Source of the DNA: Cytophagales bacterium
GTDB taxonomy: Bacteria > Bacteroidota > Bacteroidia > Cytophagales > Cyclobacteriaceae
Assembly: GCA_016124425.1 (NCBI GenBank)
Contig: WGNT01000076.1
Location: 1-39,175, forward strand
Direction: 5' to 3'
DNA length: 39,175 nucleotides
Shown: one piece after another, positions 19,832-30,000 of the stretch
How the letters are laid out: each line of letters opens with the position of its first letter
Position numbering within the stretch: position 1 is the stretch's first letter
The notes under the pieces: model-generated
Told to the model about the DNA's origin: nothing
Database searches by the model: none
What the model saw: the letters and a program-made list of their open reading frames with translations, nothing else
Made by a program: the position numbers and the translations under genes

Positions 19832-21943
19832 ATGACGAATTTCTTTTCCCCTTATTCCGTCTTTTCCATCCTGTTAGTGGGGTTGCTGTCTTGCGGGAAG
19901 ACCAGCGATTCGGCTGGAATCCGGTCTGGACCCAACCTTCTGATTAATGAGACAAGCCCCTATTTACTTCAGCATGCCACCAATCCGGTAAACTGGGTAC
20001 CTTGGAGCACGGAGGCCTTGCAACAGGCTACATCCGAGGGCAAGCTGATCGTGGTCAGTATTGGGTATTCTTCCTGTCATTGGTGCCACGTCATGGAGGC
20101 CGAATCATTTATGGATCAAGAGGTAGCGGATCTGATGAACCAACATTTTATTAGCATCAAAGTAGACCGCGAGGAGCGTCCGGACGTTGACAATGTCTAC
20201 ATGACAGCGCTGCAGTTAATCAACGGCAGTGGCGGATGGCCCCTCAATGTGATTACATTACCAAATGGAAACCCGCTTTATGGCGGCACTTACCATACCA
20301 AAGAACAGTGGATACAGGTATTGCGGGATGTGACCGCATTTTATACGGATGAGCCGGATAAGGCTCTTCAGTATGGGGAAATGCTTGCTCAAGGTATTCA
20401 GGACATGAATCGGATCGTAAAAGTCTCTGGAGATGAAGGGCAATATGCCGCAAATTTGGTAAAGAGTGTGTCCGGATGGAAGACTTCTTGGGACCTGGAC
20501 TGGGGAGGCGATAGAGGCGACGAGAAGTTTATGATGCCTACCAATCTTACTTTTTTGGTGGGGTATTCCGGGCTTCTACACCATCCGGAGGATAAGGAGC
20601 ATATCCAAAACACCTTGCAGAAAATGGCGCTTGGCGGCATATACGATCAAGTGGGAGGCGGTTTTTTTAGGTATAGCACCGATACCTATTGGAAAATGCC
20701 CCATTTTGAAAAGATGCTATACGATAACGCCCAAATGCTCACTCTATACGCAAGTGCGTATAAGGCGTTTCGTGCCGAGGAATACCGGGACGTTATAACC
20801 GGGATCACTGATTTTCTGGATCGGGAAATGAAACATCCCGATGGCGGCTATTATGCGGCGCTGGACGCGGATTCAGAAGGAGTGGAGGGCAAGTATTACC
20901 TATGGGAAGACGCCGAACTGGAAGCCGTGCTGGCAGGTGATTTCCCGTTGGCGGCGGATTATTTTTCACTGGCTGATCAGCGTGTTTCCGGAGATACGGT
21001 ATTTGTGCTCTCGCGGGAAATGTCGGACAGTAATTTTGCCAAACAAAAGGGAATTACGCTTTCAGAACTTCTTGCACTAAAGGCAAGATGGAGGAGTGAA
21101 CTCCTCAAAGCAAGACAAAAAAGAATCTCCCCTCGAAAGGACGATAAAGTAATCACTTCTTGGAACGCGCTACTTATGATCGGATTTTTGGATGCCTATG
21201 GCGCATTGGGCGATGAAGCTTACCTAACGAAAGCCTTGGATATACTTGGATTTCTGAAGGTCCACAGTATCCAAAGCAAACAGGTAGTTCATACCTATAA
21301 AGAAGGAGGGAGCCAAGTATCTGGCTTTCTTGAAGATTATGCTTTTTTGATTGAAGCACTTATAAAATTATATGGATTTACCTTAGACAGGGATCATCTG
21401 GATTTGGCCGTTTCACTTAGTGAGACCGTATTAAAAGACTTCTCAGATGAGGGTACCGACATGTTTAAATATAGTCAACAACAAGAGTTGATTTCCACTC
21501 TTATTCTCACCCATGATGGCGTGTTGCCTTCTTCCAATGCTTCCATGGCGACAAATTTGTTCCAACTTGGACATCTTCTATGTCATAAAACCTATGCAGA
21601 AAGGGCAACGACCATGCTGGCGTCCATGATGCCCAAGATCCTTGAAGAGGGGCAGGCCTATGGGAAATGGAATCAGCTATTGATGCATCTGGCACATCCG
21701 TTTCACGAAGTAGCAGTAGTAGGCGAAAATGCGAAAGCGGTGGTTAATAGCCTCAACAAAGCCCACCTGCCAAACACGCTGATCGTGGGTTCAGAGACGG
21801 AAAGTGAGCTGCCCTTGTTTTCCAATCGATTCGAATCCGGGAAAACCTTGATTTACGTCTGTATCAATAATACCTGTAAGCTCCCGGTTACTTCGCCGGA
21901 GAAGGCGATTGAATTAATCAACATCTCGTATGATAAACAATAA
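19832..21943 (+). CDS. DUF255/YyaL-type thioredoxin-fold protein with lipoprotein signal
   Basis: A product of 703 residues. The N-terminal DUF255 thioredoxin-like domain starts at [21 protein letters not shown] and carries a C-H-W-C active-site pair (Cys82, Cys85) in [14 protein letters not shown], then DREERPDVD and GSGGWPLNV. The rest is the (alpha/alpha)6 barrel typical of this family ([43 protein letters not shown]). Relatives include YyaL and animal SPATA20; their reaction is not established, though the fold resembles sugar epimerases. Unusual here: a clear lipobox (LLVGLLSC, Cys21) places it outside the cytoplasm, while I know the family mainly as cytosolic. The next gene starts 14 bp before this one's stop, so the two are likely coupled. 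Confidence 0.9.
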   Translation: MTNFFSPYSVFSILLVGLLSCGKTSDSAGIRSGPNLLINETSPYLLQHATNPVNWVPWSTEALQQATSEGKLIVVSIGYSSCHWCHVMEAESFMDQEVADLMNQHFISIKVDREERPDVDNVYMTALQLINGSGGWPLNVITLPNGNPLYGGTYHTKEQWIQVLRDVTAFYTDEPDKALQYGEMLAQGIQDMNRIVKVSGDEGQYAANLVKSVSGWKTSWDLDWGGDRGDEKFMMPTNLTFLVGYSGLLHHPEDKEHIQNTLQKMALGGIYDQVGGGFFRYSTDTYWKMPHFEKMLYDNAQMLTLYASAYKAFRAEEYRDVITGITDFLDREMKHPDGGYYAALDADSEGVEGKYYLWEDAELEAVLAGDFPLAADYFSLADQRVSGDTVFVLSREMSDSNFAKQKGITLSELLALKARWRSELLKARQKRISPRKDDKVITSWNALLMIGFLDAYGALGDEAYLTKALDILGFLKVHSIQSKQVVHTYKEGGSQVSGFLEDYAFLIEALIKLYGFTLDRDHLDLAVSLSETVLKDFSDEGTDMFKYSQQQELISTLILTHDGVLPSSNASMATNLFQLGHLLCHKTYAERATTMLASMMPKILEEGQAYGKWNQLLMHLAHPFHEVAVVGENAKAVVNSLNKAHLPNTLIVGSETESELPLFSNRFESGKTLIYVCINNTCKLPVTSPEKAIELINISYDKQ

Positions 21944-23396
21944 GGCATTTTTGTTTTTAATGGGGTTGCTCTGGGTAGTGCTCCATGGGTGTGGGCCTAC
22001 TACTCACAATACTCCCGTGGACAAAGAGCCTCTTGGAAGCGATAATTTAGCCTATCAGTGGGCTCAAATTGCCTTGGAGGCAACTGCCAGGGATACGGAA
22101 CGATTGGCCCCGCGACCTACCATCACTTCGCGGTACCTGGCATTGGTATTCATCTCCATCTTTGACGCCTGGTCCGTTTACGATGAGAAGGCAACTCCTG
22201 TGTATCTGAAAGGTGTTTCTAGAAGGCCTCTTTCGGAAAGAACATTGGAACAAAAGCAAATTGCGATTAGCTATGCCGCCTTTCGCAGTCTTCTGGAGTA
22301 CTATCCGGGGGATAGTACCCTATATACGGAGTTTATGATTTCGTTGGGACTTGATCCCACCAATGGCAGCATGGACGCTACCTCCCCGGAGGGAATAGGC
22401 AACTTGGCAGCGTTTCAGGTTGTTGCCGCTAGAAAAGGTGACGGTGCCAATCAGTATGGTGAAGAATCGGCCGCCAATCCCCGACCGTACTTTAACTATA
22501 CCGGATACGAGCCGGCAAATTCCGCCGAAGAAAATGTGGATCCCGGTAGGTGGCAGCCGAAGTATTTTTCCGATGGTAAAGGAGGGAAATTTGCGCCTTC
22601 CTGTTTGACGCCCTTCTGGGATAAAGTACGGCCGGTCGGGCTGAAATCCGCAGACCAGTTCCGTCCTGGCCCACCGCCGGAAGTTGGATCCGAGCAATTG
22701 AGACAGGAGATACAAGAGGTCATCGACGTGCAGGCAAATCTGACAGACTATCAAAAGGCCCTGGTGGAGTTTATGCGCGATGGACCGAAGTCGGTCCAAC
22801 AGGCGGGACATTGGCTCAAGTTTGCACAAGATGTATCCCGAAGAGACAGTCATACGCTAGATCAAGATGTGAAAATGTATTTCTTCAATCAGATTGTGGC
22901 CATGGATGCCTTTATTGCGGCTTGGGATTCGAAGATGTTTTACGACTATGCCAGGCCCTTTGCGCTGGTGCATACGCTCCTTGCCGATCAGCCTATCCGC
23001 GGATGGGGCGGCGAAAAGGTTGGTATGACCCAAATGCCGGCAAATCAATGGCGCCCGTATTCTCCGGAGACATTTCTTTGTCCGCCCTTTCCAAGCTACG
23101 TCTCGGGACACAGTGCCGTTAGCGGCGCCTGTGCGGAGGCGCTTCGCCTTTGGACGGGTAGCGATGCCTTTGGGGAGAGTGCGACACTTGTTGCCGGCGC
23201 GATGACAGAGCCGGATTTCTTGGGAGATACTGTCGTGCTTTTGTTTCCTACCTTTACTGAAACAGCAGAAATGGCGGGTTATTCCCGGGTGTTGGGAGGC
23301 TACCATATTCAGGCGGATAACGTGGCGGGCTTGGAGCTCGGGCGGAAAGTGGCCAATGAGGTTTGGGGGTTTTATAAATCGCATGTAGGGGAGTAG
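21930..23396 (+). CDS. Vanadium-dependent haloperoxidase-type / PAP2-superfamily lipoprotein
   Basis: A product of 488 residues. The lipobox is at VVLHGC. The full vanadate/phosphate-pocket signature is present: Lys335 and Arg342 in KMFYDYARP; Ser392, Gly393 and His394 in PSYVSGH; Arg453 and His459 in [12 protein letters not shown]. Spacing matches the fungal vanadium chloroperoxidase residues Lys353, Arg360, Ser402-Gly403-His404, Arg490 and His496. Family role: vanadate-dependent oxidation of halide by peroxide, although related enzymes are acid phosphatases. Sequence alone does not separate these. The start overlaps the DUF255 gene by 14 bp, suggesting joint translation and function. Probably periplasmic or surface exposed. 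Confidence 0.88.
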   Translation: MINNKAFLFLMGLLWVVLHGCGPTTHNTPVDKEPLGSDNLAYQWAQIALEATARDTERLAPRPTITSRYLALVFISIFDAWSVYDEKATPVYLKGVSRRPLSERTLEQKQIAISYAAFRSLLEYYPGDSTLYTEFMISLGLDPTNGSMDATSPEGIGNLAAFQVVAARKGDGANQYGEESAANPRPYFNYTGYEPANSAEENVDPGRWQPKYFSDGKGGKFAPSCLTPFWDKVRPVGLKSADQFRPGPPPEVGSEQLRQEIQEVIDVQANLTDYQKALVEFMRDGPKSVQQAGHWLKFAQDVSRRDSHTLDQDVKMYFFNQIVAMDAFIAAWDSKMFYDYARPFALVHTLLADQPIRGWGGEKVGMTQMPANQWRPYSPETFLCPPFPSYVSGHSAVSGACAEALRLWTGSDAFGESATLVAGAMTEPDFLGDTVVLLFPTFTETAEMAGYSRVLGGYHIQADNVAGLELGRKVANEVWGFYKSHVGE

Positions 23397-23468
23397 TAGG
23401 TGGCTCCCGGCGTATTACGCGGTCGTAGGAAACCGTTTTGAAGAAAAACCTCACACAAAAGGATGATT

Positions 23469-23502
23469 TCGCACGATGCGAGATTCTCCCGATTAGGATC
23501 GG
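23469..23502. other. Two small tandem hairpins between haloperoxidase-like and propeller genes
   Basis: TCGCA-CGA-TGCGA (23469-23481) and CCGAT-TAGG-ATCGG (23489-23502) are short perfect inverted repeats. They lie in the 166-base gap before the next gene. No T-run follows. They may be a processing or weak regulatory element, or chance. Confidence 0.25.
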
Positions 23503-23562
23503 TAAAGGCTAACCCATTGCATTGGTACAGGTAACGAACGCTTAGAGACAACGTATAAAAAA

Positions 23563-24807
23563 ATGAATTTCATACCTAACAGGACGCTTACTCCTTGCCA
23601 ATTTCTGGGAAAAGACCTTCCAAGCATGTTGGTGGCAATGGCCGTTTTTTCGGTTTCGTGTACCCCTGAGAAGGGTATCAAGCAGCCAACCCCCTCGCTT
23701 ACTGAGCTTTCATTCACAGTAGAGGCGGCACCGGAGTGGACCGCGCTTTTTAAAAGAAGCTCGGGTTGGTTTGGTGGCGATGGGATTTTTTCGATACCGC
23801 TTAACGGGGTGGATTCCGCTGCTTCGCAGGCAGATGGACTGACCATGATCTTGTTTAGTGACAGCCTTATCGGAGAGATTGGCAAGGACGATAGTGACGC
23901 GCCCTTTGCGATCATCAATAATTCGGTAGCATTGCTTGAAGGAACGGAACCGATCGATACTGCTGTGTCCTTTCATTGGGCCAAGAATGACGAAAACGCA
24001 CCAACCCCCTTGTTTTTACCTAGCACACCAAACAGTAATCCCGGAGAATATTATTGGCTGGGGGATGGTTTTGTAAATCAGGAACGGGGCAATGACATCT
24101 ATCTTTTTGGATATAGAATTACTACCACAGATGCCGAGGTATTTAATTTTAAAGAAGTAGGCAATACACTGATCGTTCTTCCCGCAGGGAGCAAACCTCC
24201 TTTTGAATCCCAGCGCCAGCTAGATACACCGTTTTACATGGACGGAACTCCCGAGAATACAGGCTCTTTTGGGGCAGGTATTTTGGTAAATACGGAAGCT
24301 GCGGGCGCAAAACGTCCCGATGGTTATGTCTATATCTATGGGGTAAAAGGCACCAAAAAGGAGGTAATGGTAGCGCGGGTTATCCCAAAGGACATTGAGG
24401 AATTTGATCGTTGGGAATTTTGGGACGGAAAGCTGTGGCAGGCAGCTATGCTGCGTGCGGCCCCTATTGCCGATAGGGCTTCCAACGAATTGAGCATAAC
24501 GCCACTGAGCGACGGGCGGTATGCGATGGTCTTCCAGACAGATGCCATAGGTGCCTTCGTTGGTCTGCGACTATCATTGTCGCCGGAGGGGCCCTTTGGA
24601 CCCATAATCCCAGTCTGGGATACCACCCCGGATGTAAGCGGGGGGGAGCAACGCATCAGCTACAACGCAAAAGCACATCCCCACCTTTCCCGAGCGGGGG
24701 AATTGCTAATTAGCTATAATATCAATTCCTTTGATTTTTTTGCGGAGATAGCGGTAGAACCGGATTTTTACAGGCCAAGGTTTGTACGGCTGAAATTCCG
24801 CCGGTAG
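23563..24807 (+). CDS. Predicted beta-propeller lipoprotein resembling DUF4185/DUF5005
   Basis: A product of 414 residues. A signal sequence ends in a lipobox (AVFSVSC). The body has the look of a five-bladed propeller of the DUF4185/DUF5005 type: an opening GWFGGDGIFSIPL, then MILFSDSLIG, FAIINNSVALLEG, YYWLGDGFV, DIYLFGYRI, and a closing SYNAKAHPHLS...LLISYNINS. Relatives of such propellers are often carbohydrate-binding or glycosidase-like, but I see no catalytic residues I can assign. Same strand as the three preceding lipoprotein genes, 166 bases downstream, so probably the end of the same transcription unit. An internal ATG at 23626 would give a shorter signal peptide. Family assignment is by pattern recognition only. 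Confidence 0.6.
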   Translation: MNFIPNRTLTPCQFLGKDLPSMLVAMAVFSVSCTPEKGIKQPTPSLTELSFTVEAAPEWTALFKRSSGWFGGDGIFSIPLNGVDSAASQADGLTMILFSDSLIGEIGKDDSDAPFAIINNSVALLEGTEPIDTAVSFHWAKNDENAPTPLFLPSTPNSNPGEYYWLGDGFVNQERGNDIYLFGYRITTTDAEVFNFKEVGNTLIVLPAGSKPPFESQRQLDTPFYMDGTPENTGSFGAGILVNTEAAGAKRPDGYVYIYGVKGTKKEVMVARVIPKDIEEFDRWEFWDGKLWQAAMLRAAPIADRASNELSITPLSDGRYAMVFQTDAIGAFVGLRLSLSPEGPFGPIIPVWDTTPDVSGGEQRISYNAKAHPHLSRAGELLISYNINSFDFFAEIAVEPDFYRPRFVRLKFRR

Positions 24808-25009
24808 ATCACTTGCTGATACGAGGATTTTGCCCGCGGTACAATTTTTAAATTGACGCCAAGCATTAGACAAAATCCTTTTTTAAATTTTACCCCGTTT
24901 ATCCAACTGAATATATTGTTGGTATAACTAGTTGAGTTTTTTCCTATTCGTAAAATAATTTCCAAATTTTATTTACTATATTAGAATTACAATTAAACCC
25001 GATATACCC

Positions 25010-25633
25010 ATGTACGCTCCCAACGGGAATCCGACTTATAATGAGGGTGACATTTTGGCCTGGTGGAATTTACTGAGGAGTGGAGACAAAAAAGGGTTAG
25101 CGATGATCTACGCTGCCTATGTTGACGATATGTACCGAGTTGGAATGTCTATCAAATCAAATAGCAGCTATGTGCAGGACTGCATACATGAGGTCTTTGT
25201 AAGCTTGTGGCACTATAGGGAAGGCTTGAAAGACACCGACAATGTTAAGTTATACCTGTTTAGGTGTTTAAGTAACAAAATTCATAGAGAGTTTGCACAG
25301 GCTTCCGCCACCCTGCACCTGCACCCGGTAAATCATTTCGACGGCATGTTTTCGGTAGACTCGTACGAGTTTGACTTGATTCGGGAGCAGGGGAATGACG
25401 AGATAAAGCGTAAGTTGAAAATCGCGTTTGAAAAGCTGCCCCTACGGCAGAAGGAAGTCGTTCAGCACCTGTTTTTTGAGAATCTTTCCTACGAGGATAC
25501 CTCTACGGTAATGAACCTGCATTTGAAATCTGTTTATAACCTCGTTTGTAAAGCGATTTGTAACCTTAGAAAAGGACTTGTTTCGATTGGATATTTACTG
25601 TCTTTCCCCTTCTTTGACTACTTCGTGAGGTAG
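25010..25633 (+). CDS. ECF (FecI-like) RNA polymerase sigma factor, locus 2
   Basis: A product of 207 residues. Region 2 runs through LLRSGDKKGLAMIYAAYVDDMYRVG and YVQDCIHEVFVSLWHYRE. Region 4 is KLPLRQKEVVQHLFFENLSYEDT with a helix-turn-helix ending SVYNLVCKAICNLRKG. Same family as the locus 1 sigma factor but clearly diverged, so the two probably recognise different promoters. The following genes (FecR, SusC with STN, SusD) complete a second signalling set. The 202-base upstream region is AT-rich. I could not identify a convincing TAnnTTTG promoter in it. Confidence 0.9.
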   Translation: MYAPNGNPTYNEGDILAWWNLLRSGDKKGLAMIYAAYVDDMYRVGMSIKSNSSYVQDCIHEVFVSLWHYREGLKDTDNVKLYLFRCLSNKIHREFAQASATLHLHPVNHFDGMFSVDSYEFDLIREQGNDEIKRKLKIAFEKLPLRQKEVVQHLFFENLSYEDTSTVMNLHLKSVYNLVCKAICNLRKGLVSIGYLLSFPFFDYFVR

Positions 25634-25751
25634 GTGCTTTGTTTTTCCGTCTTTTTCGAATACCAAACAGCTTACCCACCTATACAATCTAAAAATAATT
25701 TTGCTGCCAGAAGGTGAACTTTTGTGCATTGCCCCCTTACGTGATTAGGTA

Positions 25752-26852
25752 ATGAATGCTATGGATATATCAAATTGGACTGTTGACGATTTTGTCCTGA
25801 ACGCTGAGTTCAGAAAGTGGGTGTTGTCTCCTACTTCAGACTTGAATGTGACGTGGGAAAAAAGGATTAATGCCTATCCTGAAAAGTTGAAAGAAATCAA
25901 GCTTGCCCAGAGTTTGCTGATCAATTTTCCCACACAAAACAGTAAGCTCACCGAAAGGGATAAGCAGGCACTTTGGGAAAGGATTGACCATACCACCGAG
26001 GGTATGGCTCCTGTGATTTCCCGGCAAAAGGTCATCCCCTTAAATTCCCAAAGTACCATAAAGCGTATGGATAGGAAGCCCGCGCAGCACGTTCGCGTAA
26101 GCCAGGAAATAAAAATTGCAGCCATACTGCTAGTTAGTTTTGGGTTAAGCATCTTGGCGGCAACGTTTCTCAAGCGAGAACAACTTGAACCGGAGATTCC
26201 CCTTGTTTATGTAGAATATACGACTCCTATGGGGGTTAAATCAACCTTTTTGTTGCCTGATAGCTCCACGGTGATGCTCAATGCCGGAAGTAGGGTGAGG
26301 TATCAAGAACACTTCGCGGAGGAGCGCAGGGAGATCTATTTGGAAGGAGAGGCCTACTTTGATGTGACAGAGGATGTTGATCGGCCCTTTGTGGTGCATA
26401 CCGGCCCGACGTCTACCACAGCCTTAGGGACATCTTTCACCATTCAGGCGTATAGGGAAAAGCCCGTAAATATTTATCTCCTCTCGGGAAAGGTCCTTGT
26501 TGCCGTCAAAGAACGTAGGGATGCAGGGGTCTTTCTTGTTGAAGGGGAGACGGTGACCTTCACATCCGGAGTACTTTCTCAGAGGCGGCGATTTGACCCA
26601 GAAAAAGTCACTGCTTGGACCCAAGGTATTATTCTATTTGATGAAACCCCTATCCGGGAAGCTATTGCCACCATGGAACAGTGGTATGGTGTCACTTTTC
26701 GGTTAGAAAACGATCCACCGGCAAACCTCAGGGTATCCGGTAAATTTGACAGGGAGCTGTTAAAAAATATACTGACGGGTCTGGGTTATTCCGCCCGCTT
26801 TGAATTCGAGATTTTAGGAGATACCATTTCAGTCACTTTCAACAAACAGTAA
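25752..26852 (+). CDS. FecR-family anti-sigma factor, locus 2
   Basis: A product of 366 residues. The N-terminal cytoplasmic part is followed by one membrane segment around residues 118-138 (IKIAAILLVSFGLSILAATF). The FecR domain carries KSTFLLPDSSTVMLNAGSRVRY, REIYLEGEAYFDV and TALGTSFTIQAY. The C-terminal DUF4974 part runs from FDETPIREAIATMEQWYGVT to the end. Expected to hold the locus 2 sigma factor inactive until SusC signals through its STN domain. The start could also be the ATG three codons later (MDISNWTVDDF). It lies 118 bases downstream of the sigma gene and is followed by a perfect hairpin. Confidence 0.92.
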   Translation: MNAMDISNWTVDDFVLNAEFRKWVLSPTSDLNVTWEKRINAYPEKLKEIKLAQSLLINFPTQNSKLTERDKQALWERIDHTTEGMAPVISRQKVIPLNSQSTIKRMDRKPAQHVRVSQEIKIAAILLVSFGLSILAATFLKREQLEPEIPLVYVEYTTPMGVKSTFLLPDSSTVMLNAGSRVRYQEHFAEERREIYLEGEAYFDVTEDVDRPFVVHTGPTSTTALGTSFTIQAYREKPVNIYLLSGKVLVAVKERRDAGVFLVEGETVTFTSGVLSQRRRFDPEKVTAWTQGIILFDETPIREAIATMEQWYGVTFRLENDPPANLRVSGKFDRELLKNILTGLGYSARFEFEILGDTISVTFNKQ

Positions 26853-26885
26853 GATGCCTATGAAATAAAAAAAACTAAAATTAAA

Positions 26886-26911
26886 GTAAGCGGCAAAGGA
26901 ATGCCGCTTAC
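26886..26911 (+). promoter_or_regulatory. Perfect hairpin between FecR and SusC, locus 2
   Basis: GTAAGCGGCA (26886-26895) pairs perfectly with TGCCGCTTAC (26902-26911) around an AAGGAA loop. It is preceded by an A-rich stretch and followed by CTGTTTGG, only weakly T-rich. The position matches the tandem hairpins of locus 1, so it could be a partial terminator, an mRNA processing site or a SusC leader element. Confidence 0.65.
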
Positions 26912-27020
26912 CTGTTTGGAAAAATACCCACAGGAATGTAAACGACCAAATCAACAATTCCCTAGGGTACTAGTTATCGACCACCATTTTAGAAACAGTT
27001 TTCAATAAACCTTTAAAGAT

Positions 27021-30000
27021 ATGAAAAACATAGTACTTATACATGTACTTAACATGACGAAACGCCTAATTCCCATCTTATTGATTCAATGCCTGTCGAT
27101 GAGCCTTTTACTTGCCGCCAACAGCAACGCACAGGTCAAAGGCATTGATGAGGTGCCCATTCAGATTGGCTTTGAGGAAGTCCCATTGAAATCAGCGCTC
27201 GCCCAGATCGAACGACGTACGGGGTATAATTTCGTGTATACAAACCTCGAACTTGGCCAATACCACAGTATCACGCTGGAACAAAAGAATCAGACACTGT
27301 ACGCATTATTGGTAGAGATCTCCAAACAGGCAAACTTGGTCTTCATGCAGGTGAATAGCAATATTCACGTCAAAAAGCCGACGTCCAAAGCAGCGGCAGT
27401 ATCCATTTCCGCGGAGGAAGTGGATGTCATCGTCAGGGGAACCGTGGTGGATACTAACGGACAGGGACTGCCAGGTGTGACGGTATCGGTGCCGGGAACA
27501 TCGGTAGGTACTGCCACGGATATGGACGGAAAATATAGCCTTTCGGTAAGCGAAGGGTCGACCTTAATTTTTTCGTTTATCGGATTTCAAACTCAGCGTG
27601 TGGCCATTGGAGACCGCAGTGTCATCGACATTACACTGCTTGAGGACATGTCTTCGCTGCAGGAAGTAGTGGTCATTGGGTATGGATCAGTTAAAAAATC
27701 CGATTTAACTGGCTCTGTCGGGTCTGTGGATTCTGAATTGATTCACAGCAGGCCGTTAACCAATGCTGCAGATGCCCTTCAGGGAAGAATTCCAGGTGTG
27801 CAGGTTATGAATAATTCTGCAGCTCCTGGTGGAAATTTTTCCATTAGGATACGAGGTAGTAATTCGATCAGCGCAACTAATGAACCCCTTTATGTAATCG
27901 ACGGTATTATCGGAGTGGGTGGACTGCAGTTTATCAACCCAAATGATATTGCCTCCATTGAGGTATTAAAAGACGCATCCGCAACCTCCATTTATGGTGC
28001 CAGAGGAGCTAATGGAGTAGTTTTGATAAGTACAAAAAGAGGGAAGGAAGGAAAGCCCCAAATCACCTACGACAGCCAATTTGGATTTTCGAAAATGTCC
28101 CGAAAAATCCCCATGTTAAATGCTTCCCAGTACATGCAAATGGAAAATGAAGCTTACTTGTACTCTGGTTTAACGCCCCAGTTTACCCAAGAACAGATAC
28201 AGAATCCGGAATTTGACACAGATTGGCAGGACGAGGCTACTAGAACAGCATTTCGTCAAAACCATCAAATTGGTGTTTATGGCGGAACTGCCCAAAGCAA
28301 GTATGGTATTTCAGCCGGTTATTTGGATGAAGAAGGCATCATGCTAAATTCTAAACTGGAAAGAGCCAACATTCGGATTAATTTGGATAATAACCTTTCC
28401 GATAAACTGACTTTGGGAACGAGTTTGTCCATTAACCAATCCAAAGATAGACGAATTGATACAGACAATGGAGGTTTAAATGCCAGCCGCGCCATGTTGG
28501 AAATGTTTCCTTTTCTTCCCGTAAAGTATGAGGACGGTACTTACTCTAATAGTGCCGACCATCCCGGAGGGGAAGGAACAGACAATCCAGTTGCCATTTT
28601 AAATGAGATCGAAGATTATTTCACCATCACCCGGACCTTGGGAAACATCTTTCTAGAATACGAGGTGATCAAAGACCTTAAAATCAGGATCAGCGGGGGG
28701 GCGGATATCAACTATGAATCCCGTAATTATTATAGCCCAAGGACGCTTAGAAGAACCAGAAATACCAGGGGCTTCGCATTAAGATCAAATACACGAGAGC
28801 TTTCTTGGCAAAACGAAAATACCATCAGCTATCAGAAACTCTTAAATGATCGGCATGATATCAATGCCATAGTGGGAATTACCTGGCAACAATTCAGACA
28901 TGAAAACTTTCAGGGGTCTACCCGAGGCTTAAATGATGATTTCTTTAAGTTCAATAATCTAGGAATTGGTGATACACCCCTACCGCCAAGTTCCAATACC
29001 TTTGATTGGGCCCTGAATTCCTATTTGGGCAGGATCAATTATATTTTGGATAAAAAATACCTGTTTACGGTATCGGCAAGAATGGACGGTTCGTCCAAAT
29101 TCGGGGAAAGCAATAAATACGGCTTTTTCCCGTCGGGGGCATTTGCTTGGCGTGTTTCCGATGAAGGTTTCCTGGATGGGCAAGATATTATTTCGGACCT
29201 TAAATTGAGGACAAGTTATGGTATCACAGGAAATCAAGAAATAGGGGTTTTCAATTCTATATCTAGTTTGGCTACCTATACCTATATCATCGATGGGCAG
29301 CGCAACATCGGTTTAGGACCGGGAAGGATACCCAATCCTGATTTGAAGTGGGAAAAGACTTCCCAGGGTAATGTGGGCTTAGACGTAGGCTTGGTGAATA
29401 ACAGATTGTCTTTAACTATTGACGCCTATTACAAGCAAACCAATGATTTGCTGCTGAATGCTCCGTTACCCTACACAACGGGATATGAATCGATTTTCAG
29501 AAACATTGGCCGAGTGGAAAACAGGGGTATTGAATTCATGCTAAGTTCGGTAAATGTAGACGGTGATTTTCAATGGACGACGGATGCCAATATTTCGTTC
29601 AATGATAATAAAGTATTGGAATTGGGCCCTGAGGGAGATGATATTTTTCCTGGTCCCGGTTTTGTTACCCAAACCAATATTCTACGTGTAGGTCAGCCAA
29701 TTGGATCTCTATGGGGATGGACCAGATTGGGTATTTTTCAGAACGAACAGGAAATCACATCCCATGGTGCTCAGCCTAATGCCCGTCCTGGTGACATTAA
29801 ATACCTTGATCTAAATGGAGACGGGGTAATTGACTCTCAAGACCAATCCATTATCGGGAATACAGCGCCTAAATTTAATTTTGGATTTATAAACTCCTTT
29901 ATATATAAAAATTTTGATTTAATTATTGAAATTCAGGGTGTTCAGGGAAACGATGTAATGAACCTAAACCCGATTGTTTTAGAGGATCGCCAAACACAGG

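Noticed and set aside
22320..23384. Two long minus-strand frames (about 175 codons each) opposite the haloperoxidase-type gene
   Set aside because: The plus strand encodes an intact enzyme with all active-site motifs. The antisense frames have no recognisable features.
24903..24942. Possible terminator after the propeller gene (CAACT/AGTTG with a T-run, or CCAAC/GTTGG)
   Set aside because: Stems are only 5 bp with long AT loops and alternative pairings; too weak to call.
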